Shown here: positions 53,490 to 62,533 of the stretch, piece after piece
Numbering within the stretch: position 1 is the stretch's first letter
Layout: each line of letters begins with the position of its first letter
Assembly: GCA_964437365.1 (NCBI GenBank)
Contig: CAYTGM010000002.1
Span: 248,001 to 312,000, forward strand
DNA: 64,000 bases
Direction: 5' to 3'
DNA from: CAYTGM01 sp964437365
Lineage (GTDB): Bacteria; Sumerlaeota; Sumerlaeia; SLMS01
Translations under genes and position numbers: made by a program
Notes under the pieces: generated by a model
Seen by the model: only the letters and a program-made list of their open reading frames with translations
The model's database searches: none
What the model was told of the DNA's origin: nothing

Positions 53490-54524
53490 TTATAGATTTT
53501 CGAGGTCCAGGTGTGGCAGACCAAGTCCAGGACCATCAGCAAGTGGCAGGTCCGGCGCAAATTCTTTCAGGCTTCCCGGAGGAAAGGGATCATTGGTACT
53601 GAGCATATGAGCATCAACGTCCATGTAGTCCACCATGTCAGCCAGATGTGAAGCAGCACCAAGTCCGAGTCGTGTTTCCAGCATGCAGCCAATGAGTATG
53701 CACCAGCCTTCCTGCCTTGCAACTTTGATCATTTTGAGTGCTTCAGAGATGCCGCCACACTTCATCAGCTTTATATTGATTCCTGTAACGCATCCTTTGA
53801 GCTTTTCAAGCGAAGCGAGATCCTGCGCATCTTCGTCTGCAACGATCGGTATATCAAGGTTGCTGATCAGTTTCTTCATGCCCTCATAGTTCCCGATCTT
53901 CAGAGGCTGCTCAATAAGCTCAACTCCAAGGTCTTGAAGTTTAGGTATAATCGAAAGGGCTGTTTCCACAGACCAGCCAGCGTTCGCATCAATCTTCAAC
54001 GAGGCATTCGGAGCAGCATCACGAATACGTTTCATCACATCGTAATCCTGCTCTTCGTCGCGTCCCAGCTTAACTTTCAAGAGAGGCATGTGTGCCGCTT
54101 CCCTTGTTCGCTCAACCATCGTATCATTGTCGGAAAGACTGATCGTGTAGGTTGAAAGAATCGTTGGCTTTTTCCCTTCGCCAACGAGTTGATAAACAGG
54201 CTTTCCTTCTTTCCGACCGCGTGCATCCCAAAGCGCGAGGTTGAATGCGGTCAATACTGATGAAAGATGACTATATTCTTTGCGGGCTCTTTCATCATGA
54301 TACTCGATGTCGTCTATGTTTGAATCATCGACTCCTTCCGACAGCTTTGCAAGGGCGGGAAGAAAATCTTCCTCATTATGATTCTTGTAGCGAACCGGAG
54401 TCGCCTCTCCCTGTCCTTTTCCCCCAAGGTTGTAAAGCACCGTAGATGCTACCGAAGTTGTCCCTCTCGAAATACCGAAAGGGTAGCGCATTTGGAGCTT
54501 AAAGACTTTCTGTTGTGATTTCAC
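53490..54524 (-). CDS. dgcA: Enolase-superfamily dipeptide-epimerase homologue, probable N-acetyl-D-glutamate racemase DgcA
   Basis: 344 residues, mandelate-racemase-like. A capping domain covers about 1-115. The barrel has catalytic lysine in LLKVKLGRD (KxK), metal ligands in DANAGW, EQPL and ADEDAQD, and the second lysine in NIKLMKCGG. This is the L-Ala-D/L-Glu epimerase family. With the DUF1611 neighbour, N-acetyl-D-Glu racemisation (DgcA) is more likely than murein-peptide recycling. It is the first gene of the two-gene leftward unit. Confidence 0.82.
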   Translation of the reverse strand: MKSQQKVFKLQMRYPFGISRGTTSVASTVLYNLGGKGQGEATPVRYKNHNEEDFLPALAKLSEGVDDSNIDDIEYHDERARKEYSHLSSVLTAFNLALWDARGRKEGKPVYQLVGEGKKPTILSTYTISLSDNDTMVERTREAAHMPLLKVKLGRDEEQDYDVMKRIRDAAPNASLKIDANAGWSVETALSIIPKLQDLGVELIEQPLKIGNYEGMKKLISNLDIPIVADEDAQDLASLEKLKGCVTGINIKLMKCGGISEALKMIKVARQEGWCILIGCMLETRLGLGAASHLADMVDYMDVDAHMLSTNDPFPPGSLKEFAPDLPLADGPGLGLPHLDLENL

Positions 54525-54801
54525 CTAGTTATGTCTCCACAGTTCGAGTTGTGTCAGTAGACAAATTACCATCTTTGTTTCAGGAGGAGGATCAGGCAAG
54601 ACCATGAGGAAGAAAAGGGCAAGTGTGAATAATCAAGGGAGAGATCAATAACAGTCCATTTACGGTCCAAATTCACTTGGTCGAGTTCAAACTTCGCCGC
54701 GATGGGGATTTACCTCGATCAGCTTCCAGCTATTGCGCCCTCGGTCGACTGGCGAGTTTTCGGGACCCCACCCGGGAGTACTTTTCCTGGAACAGATTGC
54801 C

Positions 54802-55356
54802 TCAGGAGGCAGGGTCGCCGGAAATTCTATCAGATCCGTTTAACTCAGAGAGCTCTTTCTGCTCCATTTTTTCACGCAAAACCCTTTTTCTCTCCCGAAG
54901 GCCATCATCAAAACCCGCTCGAAATCGATACCCGATCCCGGACAGTCTGGTCCTCTTATCTGAGTACCTGAGAAAGAACAGATTCACAACTGCCCTTTGC
55001 GTATCGACAGTGACATTCATTAAACCATCAAGCTCATTCTCGATGATTATTTCTCCCAGAACCGTTCCGTAATCAGCATCTTCAACCCCAAGAACGTCTC
55101 CGGAGGGATAACCGGGTATCCTGCCAGTCAGGTTCATCGAGACAGAATCCGATTCAAACCATCCCAGCAGTTCCATTGTTGCAGGGTCATAATCAATATC
55201 AATGACACCTGGGGAGTCAGTCAGGACATTAGGGTGAGTGAGATTCGAGTAGATTGCTCCTGGCGGCGTACCTCCAGGACCCAGAGAAAAAATTCCCGGA
55301 ATTCCACCACAGGAAGAGAGCAGACATACTGTCATTAATGAAAGCAAAAGCTTCAT
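54802..55356 (-). CDS. TRL-like lipoprotein, copy 2
   Basis: 184 residues with lipobox LLSSC (about 12-16). The mature part carries PPGAIYSNLTHPN and a LDGLMNVTVDTQ strand shared with the upstream paralogue, the pattern of the TRL-like family (PGxxYsnvTxPn). Function unknown. The start is adjacent to the upstream stop, so the pair is one transcript and probably arose by duplication; sequence identity between the copies is low overall. Confidence 0.75.
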   Translation of the reverse strand: MKLLLSLMTVCLLSSCGGIPGIFSLGPGGTPPGAIYSNLTHPNVLTDSPGVIDIDYDPATMELLGWFESDSVSMNLTGRIPGYPSGDVLGVEDADYGTVLGEIIIENELDGLMNVTVDTQRAVVNLFFLRYSDKRTRLSGIGYRFRAGFDDGLRERKRVLREKMEQKELSELNGSDRISGDPAS

Positions 55357-55848
55357 TTACTGATCCTGGTTCGAGGGGATATACTCTGCAGTATTGGGAT
55401 CAAGTCGACTTTCGAAAAGCTCCTGTTCCTCTGGGGAACGCACATACCGATAAGCAAGACCCGTCAGCTTCATATTCACACGGGCGTAGAAAAGAAAGAT
55501 AGATTTATAGCTCGTATCAACAGTCACATTCATGACACCATCACCTCCTATTTCTCTCGCTTCGTCCAATAGAGCGGCGTAGCCAGAGTCTCCCGCAGAG
55601 GCCATGAAGAAATACCATCTGGAGGTAGCAAGAGTTTCAACAGGGCCAAGAATCTCAATATCATTTCGTTCAAAATTAATGCGATAGCTCATGTTCGGGT
55701 TTAGATCATTTGGGTAGGTGACATTGCTGTAGAATAATCCCGGTGCAGCTGCTCCAGGGCCGATACGCGCCACACATCCAGAGATAAAGAGGAAGCTCGT
55801 CAGAATCATGAAAACGGTTAGGACTTGGCAGGGTTTTGTGTGGCTCAA
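55357..55848 (-). CDS. TRL-like lipoprotein, copy 1
   Basis: 163 residues from a TTG at 55848 with GGAG 8 nt upstream. Signal peptide with lipobox FISGC. AAPGLFYSNVTYPNDL and DGVMNVTVDTSYKS correspond to the copy 2 segments. Function unknown; it is exported, probably to the outer membrane. An ATG at 55809 would still leave the lipobox but has no Shine-Dalgarno. Confidence 0.72.
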   Translation of the reverse strand: MSHTKPCQVLTVFMILTSFLFISGCVARIGPGAAAPGLFYSNVTYPNDLNPNMSYRINFERNDIEILGPVETLATSRWYFFMASAGDSGYAALLDEAREIGGDGVMNVTVDTSYKSIFLFYARVNMKLTGLAYRYVRSPEEQELFESRLDPNTAEYIPSNQDQ

Positions 55849-55884
55849 TTTTGATGCTCCGAAGAATTGTATTTTTGGGAAAGG

Positions 55885-55919
55885 TAAAAAACGAACGCTC
55901 GAGGTTAGACCTCGAGCGT
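55885..55919 (-). terminator. Rho-independent terminator for sodB
   Basis: Perfect 11-bp stem ACGCTCGAGGT / ACCTCGAGCGT (55895-55905, 55909-55919) with TAG loop. Read leftward it is followed by TCGTTTTTTACC, 32 nt past the sodB stop. Confidence 0.85.
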
Positions 55920-55950
55920 ATAGATCAATAAGCAGGCCAATTCCTGTTTC

Positions 55951-56556
55951 TTACTTGGCAGCAGCGTAGCGTTTGGCAACCTCATCCCAGTTGATTACAT
56001 TAAAGAATGCAGCGACATAATCGGGACGACGATTCTGGTAATTCAGGTAATAAGCATGCTCCCAAACATCGATGCCCAGGATTGGTGTTTTACTTTCTGA
56101 CAATGGTGAATCCTGATTGAGCGTCGATGTAACTTCAAGTTTGCCATTGGAAACGACCAGCCATGCCCAGCCTGAGCCAAAGCGCGTCGCAGCCGCTTGA
56201 GAGAAAGCTTCCTTGAATTTCTCGAATCCGCCAAGGTCACTATCGATAGCAGAAGCGAGATCCCCTGAGGGTGTCCCCCCTGCATTCGGACCAATGACAG
56301 TCCAGAAGAGCGAGTGGTTAGCATGTCCACCGCCATGATTCTGAACAGCGCCCTTAATATTATCAGGAACCGAAGAAAGGTTGGAAAGGATCTCTTCAAC
56401 TTCCTTCCCTTCCAGATCTGTTCCTTTAAGAGCATCATTTACTTTATTAATGTAAGCCTGATGGTGCTTACTGTGATGGATTTCCATCGTTTTGGCGTCG
56501 ATATGGGGCTCGAGTGCGTCATAGGCATATGAAAGCTTTGGTAACGTGTAGGCCAT
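55951..56556 (-). CDS. sodB: Superoxide dismutase, Fe/Mn type
   Basis: The 201-residue product has the standard Fe/Mn-SOD fold and metal ligands: His27 in MEIHHSKHH, the second His in GHANHSLFW, and Asp/His in DVWEHAYYLNYQ. The cytosolic enzyme disproportionates superoxide. Sequence cannot separate Fe from Mn. No signal peptide. It indicates exposure to oxygen. Confidence 0.95.
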   Translation of the reverse strand: MAYTLPKLSYAYDALEPHIDAKTMEIHHSKHHQAYINKVNDALKGTDLEGKEVEEILSNLSSVPDNIKGAVQNHGGGHANHSLFWTVIGPNAGGTPSGDLASAIDSDLGGFEKFKEAFSQAAATRFGSGWAWLVVSNGKLEVTSTLNQDSPLSESKTPILGIDVWEHAYYLNYQNRRPDYVAAFFNVINWDEVAKRYAAAK

Positions 56557-56696
56557 GTAGGATTCTCCTCAATGGTTGAAATTGTGTGTAAGTGATTATG
56601 GGGCTTATATGAACCTTGATGCCCAAACCCATATCAGAGGGCAAGAGTTGAGCCGAAAAAAGAGATAGAAAAATCCAACGACTGAAATTGCAGCAT

Positions 56697-57122
56697 TTAT
56701 TCTGATTCACTTTTTTGCTCAAGTGCACGGTCGATGATTTCCAGCAAATCAGGAATCTTGAAAGGTTTACAGATGAAATCAAAAGCCCCCTTATTCATCA
56801 GGGCAAGATACTGTTCGATCTCAGCGTAGGCAGAGGAAATGATGATCTTGAGATGAGGCGAAACCTCCTTCGCCTTAGGAATCAAGGCCTCACCTCCAAG
56901 TCGGGGCATCTTCAGGTCTGAGACGAGAAGATCAAATTTCTCAGGATCTTCCTTCAGGCACTGCAAGGCTTCTTCCCCGTTCTTGGCCACCGTAACCTGA
57001 AACCCCTCATGCTGCAGTGTTTTGAGCAGGAGTTGACGCATCTCAGGTTCATCTTCGGCGATCAGGATCTTCACGTTGTGAAATTTCGCTGTGGTCTCAT
57101 CAATGGGAGGAGGAAGGGACAT
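56697..57122 (-). CDS. Single-domain response regulator (CheY-like receiver)
   Basis: 141 residues, receiver only. ILIAEDEPEMRQ (19-30) supplies the acidic pocket, D69 (LVSDLKMPRLGG) is the phospho-acceptor and the FICKPFKIPD lysine follows. The N-terminal 15 residues are Pro-rich. No output domain and no adjacent kinase, so it probably acts by protein contact. It lies 140 nt upstream of sodB on the same strand. Confidence 0.88.
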   Translation of the reverse strand: MSLPPPIDETTAKFHNVKILIAEDEPEMRQLLLKTLQHEGFQVTVAKNGEEALQCLKEDPEKFDLLVSDLKMPRLGGEALIPKAKEVSPHLKIIISSAYAEIEQYLALMNKGAFDFICKPFKIPDLLEIIDRALEQKSESE

Positions 57123-57312
57123 AAAAAGCTCGTTAAGCCTCAGGAATGGGTGTTGTACAACCTCAATTGTAGATTACATAGGGAGAGGGGAACTGTCCAA
57201 GAGAATTCTCTCTACTCTCGTTACAAATTCAGAATTGTCTCGCATCTCAGGGTCGAGATGCATCATTTCCAATCACGCAAGGTAATTCAGACTGAAATCG
57301 TAAATCGCGGCA

Positions 57313-58518
57313 ATGATGACACCAGAAACCAATAACAAGCCAATTATCTCCTTCGAAAACGTAACGAAAGAGTATTATATCTCTCAAAGAGCAACGCCTC
57401 GCGTCGGAGCCTGGTTTCTGAACAAGGCTTTCGAATATCTACGAAGAGAGAAATTTCAAGCCCTTGATGATCTCTCCCTTTCGATCTCACGGGGAGAAAT
57501 GATTGGTCTGCTGGGAGCCAATGGAGCCGGGAAGTCATCAGTGCTCAAGCTCATCGCGGGTATTACCCAGCCAACGCGGGGGACCGTGACTGTCCATGGC
57601 TCCGTCACTTCACTCCTGGAACTGGGAGTTGGTTTTCATCCTGACCTCTCCGGAATGGAAAACATCTTCTATAATGGATCCCTGATGGGAATGAAGAGGC
57701 AGCAGATACTTGAGAAACTCGAGGAAATCATCAGGTTCAGTGGGCTGGCTGATTTCCTTTACGAGCCTGTGAAGCATTACAGCAGCGGTATGTACTCGCG
57801 GCTCGCCTGTTCCGTGGCTCTGCATCTCGACCCTGAAATTATTCTTGTGGATGAAATACTCGCCGTTGGTGATTCTGAGTTTCAGCAACGGGGAATTCTA
57901 AAGATTCTCGAGCTGCACGAAAAAGGAGTCACTGTTCTGCTGGTTACCCATGAAACTTCCACAGCAAGAGACCTGTGTGATCGTCTTATCTGGCTCGAAA
58001 AAGGAAAACTCAGAAAAGAAGGCGATCCGGTTTCTATACACAACGAGTACGTTACATCGATGTTGTCGCGAGCACAACCGGATGACTTTTTCCATACCGA
58101 CCTCAGGTCTAACCATTCTGGAAAAGTCACCCTGGAAGGGTTTGAATTCGAGAAAACATCGCGTGAATTCGTCAAGACGGGAGAAGGGGTGCGCTTGAAT
58201 GTCAACCTGTCTGGACAAGCTTCCTCAATCTATCTGGATATACTGTGTGTGTGGGAGGATGGGCGTCGCCTCTTTCGGGATCGCTCCAGGGATTTCCCTC
58301 TAGAGGGAGAAATGACAGCCGTCTATCAGATCGAGAGGTGGCCACTCTTGACAGGAAAGGTCTACTTTATGGTGGCTGTGGTAGATGGCGAGAATGGAGA
58401 GTTAATGGCCCGCTCTCAGAAGCGCCTGGAAATGGAAACAAAAACTCCAGGGTTCTTGCTCTCCGAAACCCTCGTCAACCCAGATACTGTCTGGACGTTT
58501 GAACGGGTTTCAATCTGA
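57313..58518 (+). CDS. Wzt-like polysaccharide ABC-transporter ATPase
   Basis: The 401-residue protein is an ABC ATPase of the Wzt/TagH type: Walker A GLLGANGAGKSS (about 68-79), signature HYSSGMYSRLAC, Walker B IILVDEILAVGD and H-loop VTHETS. Residues about 260-400 form a C-terminal beta domain like the O-antigen-binding Wzt-C, which selects the polysaccharide end group. A Wzm-type permease should exist but is not adjacent. Confidence 0.9.
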   Translation: MMTPETNNKPIISFENVTKEYYISQRATPRVGAWFLNKAFEYLRREKFQALDDLSLSISRGEMIGLLGANGAGKSSVLKLIAGITQPTRGTVTVHGSVTSLLELGVGFHPDLSGMENIFYNGSLMGMKRQQILEKLEEIIRFSGLADFLYEPVKHYSSGMYSRLACSVALHLDPEIILVDEILAVGDSEFQQRGILKILELHEKGVTVLLVTHETSTARDLCDRLIWLEKGKLRKEGDPVSIHNEYVTSMLSRAQPDDFFHTDLRSNHSGKVTLEGFEFEKTSREFVKTGEGVRLNVNLSGQASSIYLDILCVWEDGRRLFRDRSRDFPLEGEMTAVYQIERWPLLTGKVYFMVAVVDGENGELMARSQKRLEMETKTPGFLLSETLVNPDTVWTFERVSI

Positions 58519-58883
58519 TCAATATTCCCAAAAGCCTTTGTTTGGACTAACAGGTATAGCTGTACAGCGCAGACACCGCTACACCTCGACTTGTAGAGAC
58601 CCCAATGGAGAGTGAAATTCTCTAATTGGTCAAAAAAAATCTTCCACATATACAATAATCATTCACGAAAGATCCCTTGCGATGACTTAATACCACCTTT
58701 ACTACAGTCTCTACACACTTCATTATCATGTCGATTTCTCAACTGCCCCATCTCGTTCAATCATCTGATCGAATTGTTCACGATATATAATATTCTGCAG
58801 AGTACTTACCTGGAAATTTATCCTTGCAGTTTCAGATCAACCGCCACTTAATCCTTATAATTCATAATAAATAAGGACGCTCC
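58519..58883. promoter_or_regulatory. AT-rich leader of the secreted propeller gene
   Basis: A 365-bp AT-rich gap. A perfect -10-like TATAAT at 58786-58791 has no clear -35 partner. It would give a leader of about 90 nt. No coding sequence. Confidence 0.35.
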
Positions 58884-60424
58884 ATGAAAAAAAGATTTTT
58901 CTTACTGGACTATCATGTCTTTTCCCCGTTTTAGCAATAGGTCAATCTTGTGATATTTCAGCTCAGTTAGGCTCTCAGGTTTTCGTTAACCAAAGAGTAA
59001 ATGCCGATCAAGTGACTTTCGGAAATCCACAGCTTGGTATGTCTTCTGAACATGTCTTAGCGGTCTGGCCGAGCTTTTACTTCGATGCAAGAGGGTATGA
59101 GGTTGTCGGACGATTTTTCGATCTTTCAGGGAACCCTGTTGATGACGAGTTTACTGTCAATACAACCACATCCGAGGACCAGAACCTGCCTGTTGTCTCA
59201 ATGAATTCATCGGGGGCTTCTATTGTTGTTTGGTCGGGTGGAGTTGATCCAGATATATACGCTCAACTCTTTACGAATCAGCGCCTGTCCGGTTCGAGTG
59301 AATTGCTGATAAATCAGGTAACAATAGGAGAGCAGGTGACACCTAGAGCTGCCATGGCAGAAGATGGGTCTTTCGTAGTTTCCTGGACCGGCATAGATTC
59401 GAGTCTTAGGGGAGTATATGCGAGGCATTTCAATGCCTCCGGCGATCCTCTCGACGACGAATTTTTAGTCAACCAGTCAGAAGGGCCGAACCAGAAGGAA
59501 CAGGCTATGGCGATGGCCAGCGATGGGAAGTATGCTATTGCTTGGGTTAGTGATTCTCAGGATGGATCTGGAGAAGGAGTTTTCTTTCGTGTCTTTAGTT
59601 CAACCGGGGTGCCGCTCACGAATGAACTACAGGTAAATCAGACAACAGCATCCGATCAGACGAACCCGTCTATTGCCTATAACAATTTTGGCGATATCAT
59701 TATTCTTTGGGATTCTCTTCAAGGTGGAACTGGGGATGTTTACGGGAGAATATTCACCGACAGTGGAGTCCCGACAACAGGCGAGTTCCCGATAAACGAA
59801 ACGATCATTGATCAACAAAGTACACCGCAAGTAACCAGCCTCCCCTCAGGAAAGTTTGTAGCCACCTGGCAATCTAATCAAGACGGAGGAGCTATAACCT
59901 CATATGCACGTGGAGTAAATGCCGATGGGACCTTCTGTTCAGGAGAATACCTGATAGGAGAATTGAATACCGAAAACCAGGAATCTCCATCAGTTGCTAC
60001 TAATGAACTTGGACAGGTCGGGTTTCTCTGGAACTATACAGGTACAGGCAGAGATCTACGACTCAGGATCACTGAACTACCTGAAGAAGGAGTGATAAAT
60101 ATCGATACCCTCACAGAAAACCCTGACAAGACCATCTCTATTATCTTTTCAATGCTGCCTCATGATCCACCCCCATCACTTGGCTATAATATTTCTGTCT
60201 ATGCGATTGAAACGGATGGAGATTGCTCAGAACTCCCTCTCGATTCGTTTGATGAAATTACTGACTACGTAACAGGCGATACCTTTATCGACAAAACGGG
60301 AATTGATTCAGGTGAACTTGTCTGGGATCTCAAGAACATGTCCGACCAGACACTCAAAGACAAGTATTACAAGGCGAACCTGAACGTTTCTTTCCGTGTT
60401 GTCGCTTCACCAGTGAACGAATAA
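58884..60424 (+). CDS. Secreted propeller-repeat protein, signal peptide out of frame at an A7 tract
   Basis: The main frame encodes six or more repeats of about 50 residues (VNxxTxxDQxxPxVA...GxFVVxWxS...VYARxF) typical of extracellular beta-propellers, then a C-terminal domain, ending at 60424. No good start exists in that frame before 59012. The ATG at 58884, with AAGGA 8 nt upstream, reads MKKRFFLLD and stops within 20 codons. With one extra A in the run of seven A (58887-58893), it gives MKKKIFLTGLSCLFPVLAIG, a perfect signal peptide joined to the main frame. Either a sequencing indel, a phase-variable or slippage site, or a broken gene. Confidence 0.65.
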
Positions 60425-60473
60425 GAAAGACCTGGTAACCACAAAGAGTTTGAACCTTAACCTGAGGAGACTC

Positions 60474-61214
60474 ATGAATCCGCCGCAGAAGATGACTAAA
60501 ATAGCTGGTTTGATTTCCTGTTTCATGATGGGACTCTGTTCCTCAGCCCCATCTGAATCAGTAGAGAGCCACTGCGTGGCGATATCTCCTGTGTTTTCTT
60601 TGCAGACCTCCGAAAGCAACTGTACCTCACAAAATGTCTACACAACTTCAAACCAGATTTCTGGCTGTTTGAGCGACTTGCTCTGGAGAACAGAGGATGA
60701 AGTTTCGGTATGTCAGACAATGAGTGTATTTGAGTCCCTGGAGCTCGTGAGTACTTGTCTTTCTGTAGCTCGACTGTTTCCTCTTGATCCGCTCAGTTCA
60801 CAGTGTCTCGAGAGTTCTTTCTTCAATGTTACGAACTCCTCATCTGTCTGTGAAGCAATCAGCACATTTGGCACAGAGGTGGTGACCTCTAGCTGCCAGA
60901 GTTTTCAGCCCTTCACTGCCAATACATCCTTATCAGAGTGCTTTGATGCTCGGTTCTTTCAGACTGGAAATCTGACCTCCGGTTGCGCTTCCATCACTGT
61001 TTTCGAGACTGAAGAAACATCTTCTGATTGTCTCGGCTTTACTGCGTTCGCCGCCGAAGATGTTGCGGATTGCAGCAGTGGAGAATTCTTCAGCACCAGT
61101 GATTCATCAGATTGTTCGGATCTTGAAGCTTTCTCGACCGGTCTGGAATTCGATTGCGAAGGGCCTCTTTCAATTAAGTTCTATCCGGAAGGCGAAGTCT
61201 TCTTCCTCTATTGA
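60474..61214 (+). CDS. Secreted cysteine-repeat protein (15-residue period)
   Basis: The product is about 246 residues from the ATG at 60474 (GAGGAG 5 nt upstream). The N-terminus is signal-peptide-like (KIAGLISCFMMGLCSSAPS). The mature chain is a run of 14 cysteines separated by 13-15 residues, almost always with an aromatic residue at +6: C-x5-[FYW]-x8-C, 13 repeats. Ser/Thr is abundant; charged residues are mainly acidic. No family recognised. A disulfide- or cysteine-stacked solenoid is the natural reading. It follows the propeller gene by 49 nt and may share its transcript. Confidence 0.75.
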   Translation: MNPPQKMTKIAGLISCFMMGLCSSAPSESVESHCVAISPVFSLQTSESNCTSQNVYTTSNQISGCLSDLLWRTEDEVSVCQTMSVFESLELVSTCLSVARLFPLDPLSSQCLESSFFNVTNSSSVCEAISTFGTEVVTSSCQSFQPFTANTSLSECFDARFFQTGNLTSGCASITVFETEETSSDCLGFTAFAAEDVADCSSGEFFSTSDSSDCSDLEAFSTGLEFDCEGPLSIKFYPEGEVFFLY

Positions 61215-61628
61215 TTCTCGAATCAGGATTACCCAGCCTGGCTGTTGCAGAGCCTTTTTCCCATCAAGAGGCCCGAGGATTCACTCGGGGTCTCTGATAG
61301 GTTGTTCAAGATCATGTCTGTGCTGTTGTGAGGAGAGTGAGAGCGTATGGGGTTAGTCATTGTGTAAAAAGGCCCAAAACACCTTTAGGGACGATGCCGG
61401 AACGATGTCGGAGCGATCCAGGTTCGATGAGCATCGGACCAGGATAGGTCCGGCATTGTCGCGGCATCCAACCTGGCCGAGTTCAAGCGGTCAGCATCAC
61501 CTACGCATCGCCACATGAATACGATCCCGAAAAGAATACGCTCGACCCTGGCAACCAGGCAGGAACACGTTCAAACAAACCATTATTCACCCCATCCGCA
61601 TTCGAGCTGGCAATAACCTGGACATCCT
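61215..61628. other. 414-bp intergenic region with possible structured RNA
   Basis: It holds a possible pseudoknot (61393-61476): GATGCCG pairs with CGGCATC, CCAGGTT pairs with AACCTGG in crossing order, and CGGACC-AGGATA-GGTCCG is a nested hairpin. A GC-rich hairpin CCCGAG-GATTCA-CTCGGG (61272-61289) follows the cysteine-repeat gene and may end its transcript. No coding sequence seen. Confidence 0.4.
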
Positions 61629-62420
61629 ATGATAAGAACTCTGACAAGAAAGATTATTCCGCATTCAATCAGAGCAGATCTGAGAAAGCGATACTTGAAA
61701 TACCGCTATGCCGGTGATCGATATCAGTGCCCATTCTGCGAGAGTCAGTTAAGCTTAATGAAACCCTTCGGTTTTGACTTCCCCGTCTTGAAGGAGAAGG
61801 AAATTATCGGCGGCGGACGGCGGGAAAATGCTCTCTGCCCAGTCTGTGGGTCTTTTGATCGAGAACGACTTCTCTATCTTTTCCTTCTGTATCGAACCGA
61901 TCTCTTTAAGGGTGAAAAGAAGGTGCTCCATGTCGCACCAGAAAAGCATGTTGCTGAGATTCTATACAGGGAGAATACGATTGATTATTTGACCGCTGAC
62001 CTCCTGGCGGAGGAAGTTATGGTCAAGATGGATATCACTAAAATACAGTATCCGGATCAAACTTTCGACGTGGTCATCTGCAATCATGTTCTTGAACACG
62101 TTCCTGATGATCTGAAAGCAATGAAGGAAATTCATCGGGTTCTCAAGGAAGATGGCTGGGCGGTCCTTCAGGTTCCTTTTTCACCTGTACTCAAGGAAAC
62201 CTACGAAGACAGTCGCCTGACAACTGAAGAAGAAAGATCGAATGCCTTTGGCCAGCCTGACCATGTCCGTATATATGGGAAAGACTATAAAGACCGATTG
62301 AAAAAAGCAGGGTTTAAGGTACGAGAATTTCACTGGACCAAGGCCGGGCGGAATTTCGGTGGCGATGATAATCCTTTTGGTTTAAATCGTGAAGAGCCGA
62401 TCTTCTTCGTAAAAAAATGA
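61629..62420 (+). CDS. SAM-dependent methyltransferase with N-terminal zinc-ribbon
   Basis: 263 residues. CPFC (35-38) and CPVC (about 71-74) pairs suggest a zinc ribbon before a Rossmann domain with VLHVAPEKHVAEIL, ADLLAEEVMVKMDIT and VICNHVLEHVPDDLKAMKEI. The Methyltransf_11-like core is intact. The substrate is unknown; proteins like this often sit in surface-polysaccharide loci, and a Wzt-like ATPase lies 3 kb upstream. Confidence 0.85.
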   Translation: MIRTLTRKIIPHSIRADLRKRYLKYRYAGDRYQCPFCESQLSLMKPFGFDFPVLKEKEIIGGGRRENALCPVCGSFDRERLLYLFLLYRTDLFKGEKKVLHVAPEKHVAEILYRENTIDYLTADLLAEEVMVKMDITKIQYPDQTFDVVICNHVLEHVPDDLKAMKEIHRVLKEDGWAVLQVPFSPVLKETYEDSRLTTEEERSNAFGQPDHVRIYGKDYKDRLKKAGFKVREFHWTKAGRNFGGDDNPFGLNREEPIFFVKK

Positions 62421-62533
62421 CCGGCTCCCAAGACTCTGATAGAAAGTCATCCAGGCAGTTTCGTTCCATATCGGTACAACAAGTGTGTCTCGTTTGAACC
62501 TACACCTTTATAGACGAGACAACTGGAACTCTT

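Noticed and set aside
62486..62521. TGTCTCGT / ACGAGACA inverted repeat as a terminator
   Set aside because: The loop is 20 nt and no T-run follows on either strand.
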